Shown piece after piece: positions 7,786 to 15,635 of a stretch of 64,000 bases of DNA. Location of the stretch: NCBI RefSeq assembly GCF_001429295.1, contig NZ_LMJL01000012.1, positions 111,511 through 175,510 on the forward strand, given 5' to 3'. The notes below the pieces were generated by a model. It ran no database searches, had not been told where the DNA came from, and worked only from the letters and a program-made list of their open reading frames with translations. A program made the translations under genes and the position numbers. The stretch's first letter is position 1, and every line of letters starts with the position of its first letter. Source of the DNA: Flavobacterium sp. Root935 (lineage in GTDB: Bacteria; Bacteroidota; Bacteroidia; Flavobacteriales; Flavobacteriaceae).

Positions 7786-8343
7786 CTAAACTCTTAGTAA
7801 ACCGCGAAAACCTCTTGCAGCATAATAAGATTCTGCACCGTTATGATATACAAAAACGGTATTGTATCTAAAATCAGAGAAAATTGCACCTCCTAATTTT
7901 CTTATTTCTGGCGGAGTCAAAATCCAGCTTGAAGTTTTGGTGTCAAACTTTTCTAGTTTTTGTAATTCCTTGTATTGTTCTTCGTTCAGAATTTCAATTC
8001 CCATTTCTTCGGCCATATTTACAGCACTGTCAGCAGGTTTGTGCTCTTTTCTTTTTTCAAGCGCTTCATGATCGTAGCAGATACTTCTTCGTCCTTTTGG
8101 ACTTTCTGCAGAGCAGTCAGCAAAAAGGTATTGGTCTGTTTTTTTATCATAACCAATAACATCTGGTTCGCCTTCCGTTTTTTCCATTTCTTCAAGCGAC
8201 CACAATTTTTCCGGATTAGCTTTTAGTTTGGCTTCAATTTTTGTCCAATCTAAATCTTTATGACGGTTTTTGTTTTGCTCAAAACGTTTTTCAAGTGTAC
8301 TTAAAATCTCATCCTGTTCGTTGGTTGTCAATACTTTTTTCAT
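7786..8343 (-). CDS. DUF4256 family protein
   Basis: A 185-aa conserved protein recognised as DUF4256 from LDWTKIEAKLKANPEKLWSL, VIGYDKKTDQYLFADCSAES, RRSICYDHEALEKRK and the C-terminal FRYNTVFVYHNGAESYYAAR. Function is unknown. It is the last gene of a four-gene operon (arsR, SRPBCC, DoxX, DUF4256) with junctions of 4-5 nt, so it is probably co-regulated with them by the ArsR-type repressor. In other bacteria DUF4256 proteins often travel with SRPBCC proteins, which fits this neighbourhood. Confidence 0.85.
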   Translation of the reverse strand: MKKVLTTNEQDEILSTLEKRFEQNKNRHKDLDWTKIEAKLKANPEKLWSLEEMEKTEGEPDVIGYDKKTDQYLFADCSAESPKGRRSICYDHEALEKRKEHKPADSAVNMAEEMGIEILNEEQYKELQKLEKFDTKTSSWILTPPEIRKLGGAIFSDFRYNTVFVYHNGAESYYAARGFRGLLRV

Positions 8344-8347
8344 TTGA

Positions 8348-8734
8348 TTAACTTTTTAATTCACTAAAACACTTTCTTTCCGCTGGTCTGTAATACCACG
8401 AAAAAATAGTCAAAACAATTAATAGTAATGGTCCAAAAAGTTCTTTTGCACCATCTCCACAAGCTAAATGAGAAACTACTGCTCCAGACATTGCAAAGAA
8501 GAAACCAGCATACGCCCATTCTTTTAATAAACCAAATTTAGGAATAAGTATAGCAATAACACCTAGTAATTTCCAAACCCCTAAAAGCGTTAAAAAATAA
8601 AGCGGATAACCTAAATGTTTCATCATTTCTATTTCTTCTTTATTCTGGATTAATTGTACAATTCCAGTCGAAGCCATTCCTAGTGCCAGCCAAAGCGTAG
8701 CAATCCAGTAAATAATTTTATTTCTTTTAGTCAT
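8348..8734 (-). CDS. DoxX-like membrane protein
   Basis: A 128-aa protein with four predicted transmembrane helices (about residues 9-28, 45-65, 72-92 and 98-116). It contains the DoxX-family segment PLYFLTLLGVWKLLGVIAIL, with a conserved Lys and Leu pattern. DoxX proteins sit in the inner membrane and are linked loosely to redox or thiol stress; the exact activity is not known. Start and stop are 5 and 4 nt from the neighbouring genes, which indicates one mRNA with the SRPBCC and DUF4256 genes under the upstream ArsR-type repressor. Confidence 0.85.
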   Translation of the reverse strand: MTKRNKIIYWIATLWLALGMASTGIVQLIQNKEEIEMMKHLGYPLYFLTLLGVWKLLGVIAILIPKFGLLKEWAYAGFFFAMSGAVVSHLACGDGAKELFGPLLLIVLTIFSWYYRPAERKCFSELKS

Positions 8735-8739
8735 AATAC

Positions 8740-9207
8740 TTATTTTAGTTTCGTTACAATTTCTTCTAATCTATTATGTGCCATATTTAAACCTTGAGCA
8801 AAAGGTAATTTTAATTGCTGTTCTCTATGCTCAATAGATTTGTAAATAATCAGCATCGTTAATTTACTAGTTTCATCTGTTAGTTTTTCAAATTCAAGAA
8901 ACTCTAATTGAGGCGCGAAATTTGCATTATCCATTTCAAAAGTTCTTGTAATTCTCTCATTTAGAACAAAATCATGAATTACGCCATTGGCGCTAAACAC
9001 CACATTTCCGCTGGGATCGCTAGTTTCAAAATGCCATCCTCCGTGTTTTTTGCTTTCCAATTTTAAAACTTTTGTTCCCATCCATTGCGAAACAATTTCT
9101 GGATCAACATGCGCTTTAAACAATAATTCTAATGGCAGATCAAATTCTCTAGTGATAATGAGATCTTGTTTACCATCTTCTGCCGTTATTTTTGTCTTTC
9201 TTTCCAT
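8740..9207 (-). CDS. SRPBCC (AHSA1/CalC-like) domain protein
   Basis: A 155-aa helix-grip protein of the activator-of-Hsp90-ATPase-like branch. Typical segments are ITREFDLPLELLFKAHVDPE, VSQWMG and GGWHFETSDPSG, then a C-terminal amphipathic helix in QGLNMAHNRLEEIVTKL. These proteins bind hydrophobic ligands in a deep cavity. In bacteria they often sit directly after an ArsR-type regulator, as here, where the gap is 4 nt. The ligand is unknown. It is part of the arsR-SRPBCC-DoxX-DUF4256 operon. Confidence 0.88.
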   Translation of the reverse strand: MERKTKITAEDGKQDLIITREFDLPLELLFKAHVDPEIVSQWMGTKVLKLESKKHGGWHFETSDPSGNVVFSANGVIHDFVLNERITRTFEMDNANFAPQLEFLEFEKLTDETSKLTMLIIYKSIEHREQQLKLPFAQGLNMAHNRLEEIVTKLK

Positions 9208-9211
9208 GTTT

Positions 9212-9529
9212 TTACTTTTTATGATTTTTCATGATTGATTCTAATTTATTGAAACGATCATCCCACATTTGTCTGAACGGCTCGATGAAGTTGTCAATTT
9301 CTTTCATTTTTTGGGGATTTAAGTGATAATAAATTTCTCGTCCGTTCTGTACTTGATGTAGTAACTCACATTCATTCAATATTTTGATATGTTTTGAAAT
9401 AGTCTGTCTAGACGAATCAAAGTTATCTGCTATTGCGCCAGGCGTCATTGCTTGAATGGCTACTAAACCTAAAATAGCTCTTCGGGTAGGATCGGCTATT
9501 GCTTGAAAAACATCTCTTCTAATTTCCAT
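9212..9529 (-). CDS. ArsR-type helix-turn-helix repressor
   Basis: A 105-aa winged helix regulator. [20 protein letters not shown] is the standard start of the SRPBCC-linked ArsR subfamily, [12 protein letters not shown] is the recognition helix and GREIYYHLN the wing. The frame is open to 9577, but the start at 9529 is preferred because the -7 box (9548-9555) and two operator-like repeats lie inside the longer frame. No metal-binding Cys pair of the ELCVCDL type is seen, so it probably does not sense metals. It is the first gene of the operon and is likely autoregulated. Confidence 0.85.
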   Translation of the reverse strand: MEIRRDVFQAIADPTRRAILGLVAIQAMTPGAIADNFDSSRQTISKHIKILNECELLHQVQNGREIYYHLNPQKMKEIDNFIEPFRQMWDDRFNKLESIMKNHKK

Positions 9530-9532
9530 TAC

Positions 9533-9573
9533 GCAGTTATTTGACTGCAAATATAATGAAGTCATTTGACTGC
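9533..9573 (-). promoter_or_regulatory. arsR operon promoter with a repeated operator
   Basis: On the minus strand TATATTTG (9548-9555) is a perfect -7 box, with TTG 19 nt upstream as a -33 element. Two repeats, GCAGTCAAATGACT (9560-9573) and GCAGTCAAATAACTGC (9533-9548), lie over and next to the boxes. This is the arrangement expected of an autorepressor. Confidence 0.7.
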
Positions 9574-9597
9574 GCAATATTTTTTTTCTTTTTTTTA

Positions 9598-9636
9598 AAC
9601 AAAAAAACCTTCAAACTATATAATTTGAAGGTTTTG
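9598..9636 (-). terminator. Terminator of the 454-aa lipoprotein gene
   Basis: AAAACCTTCAAA and TTTGAAGGTTTT form a perfect 12-bp stem with an A/T-run on the correct side for the minus strand. Confidence 0.85.
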
Positions 9637-9655
9637 CTGTGTGTTTTGTAATAAC

Positions 9656-11020
9656 TTAAAGCTTAATCGAATATGTTTCAAATGTATACTCATTTACAGT
9701 ATATACATTTGTTTTCCACAACAAAATATCATTTAAATAGTTTAACATTACATTGGTAGAAGATCTTGTATCGTAGACTTGGCCATAATCTCCAGTTTCC
9801 CATTCTCTTTGATCCGTTTGTTTGATATTTGAAAATTTATCTAATAAGCCAGCTGGAAATTTAAAAGGTTTTAAATTTAAAGTTCCTGTACTTTCTGTAC
9901 TGTCAAAATTCCAAATATAAGTTATACTATTCGCTGAATATCTATATTTATAAAAGGAAACGAAAGTCCTTAAAAGTTTTTTATCTGGAAAAACAGCGCC
10001 ATGTTTAAAAGAAAATTTATCTCCATTTTTGGTTATACTATGCCCAGAAAGTTCTTTTACGTTTACAAGTGACGGTACTTCTTTTTTATTACTTTCTGCA
10101 ACGTAAGAAGTGTTTCCAGTTTTAGCAGAATATACTAATCGCCAGTAATTAATTGGTATTTCGTCATTACTGCTCACATACCAAATTTTATTACCCTCAA
10201 TTATATGATTAAATGATCTTATAATATTTCTTCTGTCTGCTTGTATGTTGTACGTATACAAAAACATATTCTCATACGGAACGTTGTTAGCGTCTACCTG
10301 TACAGTCTTAATTTCCGCCGGACTAAAATCACTTTTATTTAACGTAATTACATCATTGCTTGTGTAGTTTTGAGTAAGCATTTTTAAATCTAAATATTTG
10401 ACGTAAGGTTTATTAGTGTTTTTTTCAAAAAGAAGCAGCTCAGCTCCATATTCCTTTTCTTCTATATCATTCCCTTTAGTAAAAGTGATATCAGCATAAG
10501 TATATCCGTTTTCAATTTTACTCCAAGTTAAAGGATTAAAAGTTGCATAACCGCTATGAATTAAATATGCTGTGCTCGAAAATCCGTTTTCTACATTACC
10601 ATTTCCTTCTCTTTTACCAAAATCTTCAACTTTAAATTTAAAGGTTTTACGATCTGTTTCCTGATAAAGGAAAATATTTCGCAAATTGGTAAAAGTTTGT
10701 CCAACACTAATATTTTTGATATGCTGAACTTGCATTCCATTCACCACTTCAAAATATAAAATATCTATTTTGTCACCATTGTATTTTGCTTTCAAATCCC
10801 ATTTTAAAGAATCTCCCAAACTGCCATAATTTAATAGCTCACCTTCTGGAGTATATGCGGCAAGGTATCCCTTTATGTCTCCGGTATGAGAACTTCCATA
10901 ATTTACTGAGAATAAAACCTTTGCCTGCTGAACAGGAGAATCTGCATCATCGTTCTGGCAGCTAAAAAGAAATATGACGGAAAAAATACTCAATAATACT
11001 TTACTGTAAAATTGTTTCAT
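9656..11020 (-). CDS. Lipoprotein of unknown function
   Basis: A 454-aa protein with a type II signal peptide, MKQFYSKVLLSIFSVIFLFSC. The lipobox Cys is followed by QNDDADS, an Asp/Asn-rich tether often seen on surface-exposed lipoproteins of Bacteroidota. The rest is beta-rich with many Tyr/Thr/Asn, suggesting stacked beta-sandwich or propeller modules, but no named domain is recognisable. There is no SusC/SusD pair nearby. It is a single gene with its own terminator. Location in the cell envelope is well supported; function is not. Confidence 0.7.
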   Translation of the reverse strand: MKQFYSKVLLSIFSVIFLFSCQNDDADSPVQQAKVLFSVNYGSSHTGDIKGYLAAYTPEGELLNYGSLGDSLKWDLKAKYNGDKIDILYFEVVNGMQVQHIKNISVGQTFTNLRNIFLYQETDRKTFKFKVEDFGKREGNGNVENGFSSTAYLIHSGYATFNPLTWSKIENGYTYADITFTKGNDIEEKEYGAELLLFEKNTNKPYVKYLDLKMLTQNYTSNDVITLNKSDFSPAEIKTVQVDANNVPYENMFLYTYNIQADRRNIIRSFNHIIEGNKIWYVSSNDEIPINYWRLVYSAKTGNTSYVAESNKKEVPSLVNVKELSGHSITKNGDKFSFKHGAVFPDKKLLRTFVSFYKYRYSANSITYIWNFDSTESTGTLNLKPFKFPAGLLDKFSNIKQTDQREWETGDYGQVYDTRSSTNVMLNYLNDILLWKTNVYTVNEYTFETYSIKL

Positions 11021-11129
11021 GGTTTTAGGAATTTGTTTAGGATTAGTTAATCAAATATAACAATTTTGTATGATTTTAATTATAAAATCTAAAGAAAACA
11101 CCAAAACCATTCAATTTTTTTAATTTTAT

Positions 11130-12179
11130 CTAATCCAATCCCGCAAATTGAAACGGTTTCGTTTCTTTAAAATTCAATAAAGATTCACCAGAATAGTTTT
11201 CATTATTGGCTAAGCTGAGTTTTTTAATCTTTCCCTTTTCGCTAAAATCTATTTTACTGAATTCAACCCAAATTACATTCGGGTTTAAAACATTATCAAA
11301 ATAATAAACGAGATTTTTTTGATCTGCAACAGTTCTCCAGCGAGTAGAGGAGATATTAGGCTCTGTTTCTGAAGCAATTCCTAAAGGAACAGAACAATTT
11401 CGAATTACACCGAATACACTTGCCAAAGCTCTTCTGGTGTCATCCGTTTTCGGAATGGCATCAATATAATATGAAGCTCTCACAAAACGATCGGCAGCTC
11501 TATTCGTTCCTGGAAGCATAACTGTTCCGGGAATACTTTTCCAATAAGTATTTATAGCCAGCTGTTCGTCAAAAATTGGAGAATTAGTCATTGTAACATA
11601 TTTTCTATCATGATGAATTACCAATTTTCCATTTATATATTCGAAAATAGCATTATCACCGGCAGCATCAGAAATAGATAAATGAACTGTAGCAAAAATG
11701 TCTGTTCCGGGAATATGCGATGACACAATTACGAATTCATTTTTTGCTAATGCATTTACAGCCTCAGAAACGGTCGAGAAATTATCCAAAACATATTGCA
11801 TCCACAAAGAAACGGCCAGACCTTTTACTTTTCCGTTTTTTTCAAACTTAGGATATTGAGATTCAACCAGCCATAAAAGATTGCCCACAAGTCCTTTTTC
11901 GTTCATTCCGTCTGAAGATGCAATATCCCAAGAGCTCGTAATTACACTTCCATACTTAGATTTCCATTTTACCGAACTAGTGCCGGCTTCTCCAGATCGG
12001 TCAATACCACGTGGGAAAATCCACAAATTTGCTGGAATTTCTCCTTTCCAGTCCATTGATCTTGCAGTTATTATTGTACCATTTATGCCTTCGTATACAA
12101 CTCTTGTACAAGGAAGTACAGTTTCACTTATAAAACAAAAAGTAAGTAAAAGCGCCAAAATTCTGTTTCTTGATTTCAT
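11130..12179 (-). CDS. Secreted Ntn-hydrolase, choloylglycine/linear amide C-N hydrolase family
   Basis: A 349-aa protein with a signal peptide whose cleavage would expose Cys24 (in LPCTRVVYEG) as the N-terminal nucleophile of this family. Support comes from ARSMDW at about residue 40 (the Arg and Asp of the active site) and later TNSPIFDEQL, where the family has a conserved Asn. Relatives are bile salt hydrolases and penicillin V acylases, which cleave linear amide bonds; some degrade acyl-homoserine lactones. The periplasmic location follows from the signal peptide. The substrate cannot be read from sequence. Its promoter seems to lie about 120 nt upstream and to overlap a palindrome. Confidence 0.85.
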   Translation of the reverse strand: MKSRNRILALLLTFCFISETVLPCTRVVYEGINGTIITARSMDWKGEIPANLWIFPRGIDRSGEAGTSSVKWKSKYGSVITSSWDIASSDGMNEKGLVGNLLWLVESQYPKFEKNGKVKGLAVSLWMQYVLDNFSTVSEAVNALAKNEFVIVSSHIPGTDIFATVHLSISDAAGDNAIFEYINGKLVIHHDRKYVTMTNSPIFDEQLAINTYWKSIPGTVMLPGTNRAADRFVRASYYIDAIPKTDDTRRALASVFGVIRNCSVPLGIASETEPNISSTRWRTVADQKNLVYYFDNVLNPNVIWVEFSKIDFSEKGKIKKLSLANNENYSGESLLNFKETKPFQFAGLD

Positions 12180-12300
12180 AATTTTTTACCATTCAATTAA
12201 ACTTGATTTATATATAAATTGCTTGATAGCCAAAACTATTTCTGTAAAGAAAATCTTTCGATGCAATTTACGAATTTTAAATAATGTTTTGTTTATCAGA

Positions 12301-12349
12301 CAAATATAAAAGCAAAAGTTTTAGTGATAACAAAAGACAGTTATCACTA
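12301..12349 (-). promoter_or_regulatory. Promoter with 10-bp inverted repeat upstream of the amidase gene
   Basis: On the minus strand TATATTTG (12301-12308) is a perfect -7 box. TAGTGATAAC and GTTATCACTA (12322-12331 and 12340-12349) are perfect 10-bp inverted arms spaced by 8 nt that overlap the -33 region. It may be an operator for the amidase gene or a terminator for the ABC-F gene ending at 12401. Both readings fit. Confidence 0.45.
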
Positions 12350-12400
12350 ATTGATTCAATAAACAATGAGCAGCGCCAAAATATTTGTAATGCTGCTTAT

Positions 12401-13987
12401 TTAAAGCCAAATTTCTTTTTCGATATTTATTTGTTTTAAAAACAACTGATCGTGTGAAACAACAATCAAAGTTCCCTGATATTCATTAATTGCTGTTGTT
12501 AAAATTTCGATATTTTGAATATCTAAATTATTTGTGGGTTCATCCAAAATAATAATTTCAGGAGATTCATTGCTTATCGTTAAACAACATAGCATAAGAC
12601 GCATTCTTTCGCCACCGCTTAAAGCACTGCATGGTTTATTCCAATCATTTTGAGAGAACAAAAAACGATTTAATCTCATCTTAATTTCATGCTCTTCTAA
12701 TCCAGAATCATTAAAAAGCTGTGCTTGTTGGTAAATATTTAAATTGCTGTCAAGCAGAGAATAATCCTGATCGATATAAATTGCTTTTTTACTTAAGGAA
12801 TTAACATTTCCCAGCTTCGGGCGCAGCTCTCCAAGAATAATTTTGATTAAAGTAGTTTTTCCAGAGCCATTTGAACCTTTTAGTACCAATCGCTCTACAG
12901 AAAGTATTTCAAAATTTAGATTTTCTTTCCAAAGTAATTGATTTTCATAGCTGTAATTGATTTCATCGGCTTTAAAAAGTGTTTTCCCTTTATGAAAAGC
13001 AGCAGTGTTAAAACCAAATTTCATTTGATCTATAGCCGAAAGTGATGATCGAAGCTCACGCAAGTCATTAGAAATATTATCAATTTTTTCTGCGTGAACA
13101 TCTTTTAATTTCGAACTGCTGTTTTCAGCCTTGTTACGAAGCGTATTCATCATAATCCTCGCAACTCCCGATTTTTCTTGTTTCTTTTTGCCTCTAGAAT
13201 CTAATTTGTTTTGGCGTTCAATAGTTTCCCGTTCTTTTTCCTTGGCTTTTTTGAGTGCTTTTTCTTTGCTCTGGATATCTTGTTCTAAAGCGTTATTTTC
13301 AATCTTTTTCTGTTCGTCGTAAAAGTCATAATTCCCGCCATAAACAGAAATCCCATTTTTACTCATTTCTAAAGTTTTATTGAGAATATTCAGCAATGTT
13401 CTGTCATGACTTACAACGAGTAAAGCGATAGAAGTAGATCTTATAAAATCATACAGCAAGTTTCTACCAGCAAAATCCAAATGATTGCTGGGTTCGTCTA
13501 ATAAAACCAAATCTGGTTCGTGTATCATAATTCCAGCCAAAAAAACTTTTGTTTTCTGTCCGCCGCTCAAAGTTTCCATTTTCTGGTCAAGGTCTAAATC
13601 TTGAAGCTGCCAATACATTAAAGCCTCATTACAGCGTTCTTCAATTGTCCAGTCATCATTTAACAACTCTAAGTTTTCGTCAGTTACAATACCTTCAAGT
13701 ATTTCTTTAAGTGAAGTTATTTTATCATTTATGTTTAACGCTTCCGCAATTGTCAAATCATTGAATTGTCCAAATAATTGTGGAACAAAATAAGGTTTAG
13801 AATTTTGATTAATTTGCCCTGAAAAGGGGTGAAGATGTCCAGCAATAATTTTTAATAACGTAGATTTTCCAACGCCATTATTTCCTATTAAAGCCGTTTT
13901 ATCATGATTGTTTATAGCAAAACTAATGTTTTGAAACAGCATGTCTTTATTCTCATGCTGATATGAGATATTTTGAAGAATAAGCAT
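12401..13987 (-). CDS. ABC-F family ATPase (ribosome-associated type)
   Basis: A 528-aa soluble protein with two ATP-binding cassettes and no membrane domain. Walker A motifs are GNNGVGKST near residue 37 and GSNGSGKTT near residue 370; the LSGGQ-like signatures are TLSGGQKTK and ALSGGERMR; Walker B ends in LLDEPSNHLD and ILDEPTNNLD. A charged helical linker (about residues 230-320) joins the domains, as in translational ABC-F proteins that act at the ribosomal E site. Some members give resistance to antibiotics, others are housekeeping. The linker and the single-gene context with a structured leader are compatible with resistance, but this is not proven. Confidence 0.85.
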   Translation of the reverse strand: MLILQNISYQHENKDMLFQNISFAINNHDKTALIGNNGVGKSTLLKIIAGHLHPFSGQINQNSKPYFVPQLFGQFNDLTIAEALNINDKITSLKEILEGIVTDENLELLNDDWTIEERCNEALMYWQLQDLDLDQKMETLSGGQKTKVFLAGIMIHEPDLVLLDEPSNHLDFAGRNLLYDFIRSTSIALLVVSHDRTLLNILNKTLEMSKNGISVYGGNYDFYDEQKKIENNALEQDIQSKEKALKKAKEKERETIERQNKLDSRGKKKQEKSGVARIMMNTLRNKAENSSSKLKDVHAEKIDNISNDLRELRSSLSAIDQMKFGFNTAAFHKGKTLFKADEINYSYENQLLWKENLNFEILSVERLVLKGSNGSGKTTLIKIILGELRPKLGNVNSLSKKAIYIDQDYSLLDSNLNIYQQAQLFNDSGLEEHEIKMRLNRFLFSQNDWNKPCSALSGGERMRLMLCCLTISNESPEIIILDEPTNNLDIQNIEILTTAINEYQGTLIVVSHDQLFLKQINIEKEIWL

Positions 13988-14106
13988 AATTCCTTTCTTT
14001 TATAGATAAATAAATTAAGTGACCACAAAATGCGGTTACTTACTAAACTTTTCGAAAGAAATTATTTTTCACATACGTTGTACTTATTTAAAGAGATGCA
14101 AAGATA
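13988..14106 (-). promoter_or_regulatory. Promoter and structured leader of the ABC-F gene
   Basis: TATCTTTG at 14099-14106 (minus strand) is a good -7 box, giving a leader of about 100 nt. The leader holds a possible nine-codon ORF starting with GTG (KNNFFRKV) and, about 30 nt before the start codon, a hairpin made of AAGTAACCGC and GTGGTCACTT with one mismatch. This could be an attenuation device, but function is inferred only from layout. Confidence 0.35.
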
Positions 14107-14126
14107 TTTATTTTAAAGCAAAAAAT

Positions 14127-14163
14127 CAAAAAGCCATTCTCAGATAAAAAGAATGGCTTTTTG
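14127..14163 (-). terminator. Terminator of the lipocalin-like gene
   Basis: AAAAGCCATTC and GAATGGCTTTT form an 11-bp stem with T's following on the minus strand. Confidence 0.85.
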
Positions 14164-14189
14164 TATTGATATAAACTGAAATGCTTAAT

Positions 14190-14558
14190 TTAAATTTTAT
14201 TGAATGTTAACTTAGCTTCTTTAGCTTCTAAAATTAATTTATCGTCGGTAATTGTGCTTACACAAGGATAAGGCGTACCAACTTCATCTTTAATAACCAG
14301 ACTAGTTCCTTTTTTTGTTAATGCATAAGTTCCGTCTGTTATTTCTCGAAGTAAAAATCCAGTAACATGACCATCTTCTGTAAAAGTAAGTTCCCCATTG
14401 GTTAGAATTACATTTTTAGCAGAATCAGTCATCGGAATTTTGGCTTCGACAGCACTAACTTTCCATGAATTCACTAGTTTATTTCTTTTACTATGACATG
14501 AAACCATTAATACAACAGCAATTGCAATTACGAGGGTAAATAATTTAGAGTTTTTCAT
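14190..14558 (-). CDS. Small lipoprotein with lipocalin-like fold
   Basis: A 122-aa lipoprotein. The frame is open to 14657, but the start at 14558 gives a clean signal peptide (MKNSKLFTLVIAIAVVLMVS) and lipobox Cys, whereas the longer N-terminus makes no sense. The mature part (KLVNSWKVSAVEAKIPMTDS, then paired beta strands with GTYALTKKGTSLVI) resembles the small lipocalin-like domain proteins common in Bacteroidota, which form eight-stranded barrels in the outer membrane leaflet or periplasm. Ligand unknown. It follows the transglutaminase gene by a wide gap, so it may be separately transcribed. Confidence 0.65.
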   Translation of the reverse strand: MKNSKLFTLVIAIAVVLMVSCHSKRNKLVNSWKVSAVEAKIPMTDSAKNVILTNGELTFTEDGHVTGFLLREITDGTYALTKKGTSLVIKDEVGTPYPCVSTITDDKLILEAKEAKLTFNKI

Positions 14559-14683
14559 GATTATGAGGTTAAAAGTTAAACAGGAAAAAGTTACAAAAAA
14601 AAATGACATTAAATTATTCGTAATCAAATATTTATAAAGATTTTTTTTACCTGCCATTACGCAAGGCCTTTTCCAGAGAAACT

Positions 14684-15625
14684 TTAATTAAGAGTTAAAG
14701 CTCCTAAAATTTCTTCATACATGAATGGACCGCCGGGATAAGTTGCGGTGTAGTCAAGATTCATCCAAACTTGACCGCGTTCGTCTATATGGTAATGCAG
14801 TTTCTTGCCGTAGCTTTCTTTTGGAAAAAGAACGTTTTTAATCAAGTAATTCACTTTCTCCAAATCAATCGTAGAACCAATCAAAATCTCTGGATAAATA
14901 TGTCCTTTTGTATGAATAAGTCGGGGAGTTCCGCCAATAGATCGAATCGCCGCCGCCATCAAAATAGAATGATCATCGCAGTCGCCAGAAAAATAATCTA
15001 AAGATTCGCTAGCGGTAGCAATATAATCACCTTCTTTTGGATCGTTAACATAATTCCATCTGCCGTTTATCTCTTTGAAAACTGCAAAACATTGAATAAT
15101 AGTTCGATAATCTGAATAACCTCTAATTCCTTTAAAATGCTTCGTTGTCGCCATTATAGCAAAATTTCGCACTTTAGGGTTTTGGTATTCTATTGCATTA
15201 ATAATTTTTGTTTTATTTGGAAAAGGAAGCAGTTTCGCTACAATGATGTCCTGCGGATACGGATTATCAGACATGGTATAAATCATAGAATTATAATCTT
15301 CTGAGATTTCGCTGAAACCATAATTCCCAATAACAGTTCCGTAAAACAAAACCAATAAATAAACCGCAATGCACAGAATAATAATCGTTCTGAGATACAT
15401 CAGCAGAAAAAATATTGCTGTAAAAAGAAAAATAAAGATAAATACACGATCGAGATTGAATGACCATTCTAAATCGATTAAATTTTGATGCAGTATGATG
15501 AAAATCGGAATCGTAATTAAAAGACTCAAAATCGAAATAATAATCCTATCCCAGGGTGATTTCACCTGTAGCTTGGATTTTAACTGCGGAAAGTCAATTT
15601 TAGGGAATTTCATCATACGAATCAA
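14684..15625 (-). CDS. Membrane protein with transglutaminase-like domain
   Basis: A 313-aa protein. The N-terminal third has three hydrophobic segments (about residues 26-45, 60-77 and 80-98), which place it in the inner membrane. The C-terminal two-thirds is a transglutaminase-like cysteine protease fold: SGDCDDHSILMAAAIRSIGG holds the nucleophilic Cys, a His follows in KGHIYPEI, and an Asp in MNLDYTA. Such domains act as proteases or crosslinking enzymes. The gene lies 10 nt downstream of the periplasmic-binding-protein-like gene and is probably in one operon with it. Substrate unknown. Confidence 0.75.
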   Translation of the reverse strand: MIRMMKFPKIDFPQLKSKLQVKSPWDRIIISILSLLITIPIFIILHQNLIDLEWSFNLDRVFIFIFLFTAIFFLLMYLRTIIILCIAVYLLVLFYGTVIGNYGFSEISEDYNSMIYTMSDNPYPQDIIVAKLLPFPNKTKIINAIEYQNPKVRNFAIMATTKHFKGIRGYSDYRTIIQCFAVFKEINGRWNYVNDPKEGDYIATASESLDYFSGDCDDHSILMAAAIRSIGGTPRLIHTKGHIYPEILIGSTIDLEKVNYLIKNVLFPKESYGKKLHYHIDERGQVWMNLDYTATYPGGPFMYEEILGALTLN

Positions 15626-15635
15626 AAAAGCAGTA

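Noticed and set aside
9530..9577. Longer N-terminus for the ArsR regulator
   Set aside because: It would run through the -7 box and both operator repeats. The start at 9529 gives the usual family N-terminus.
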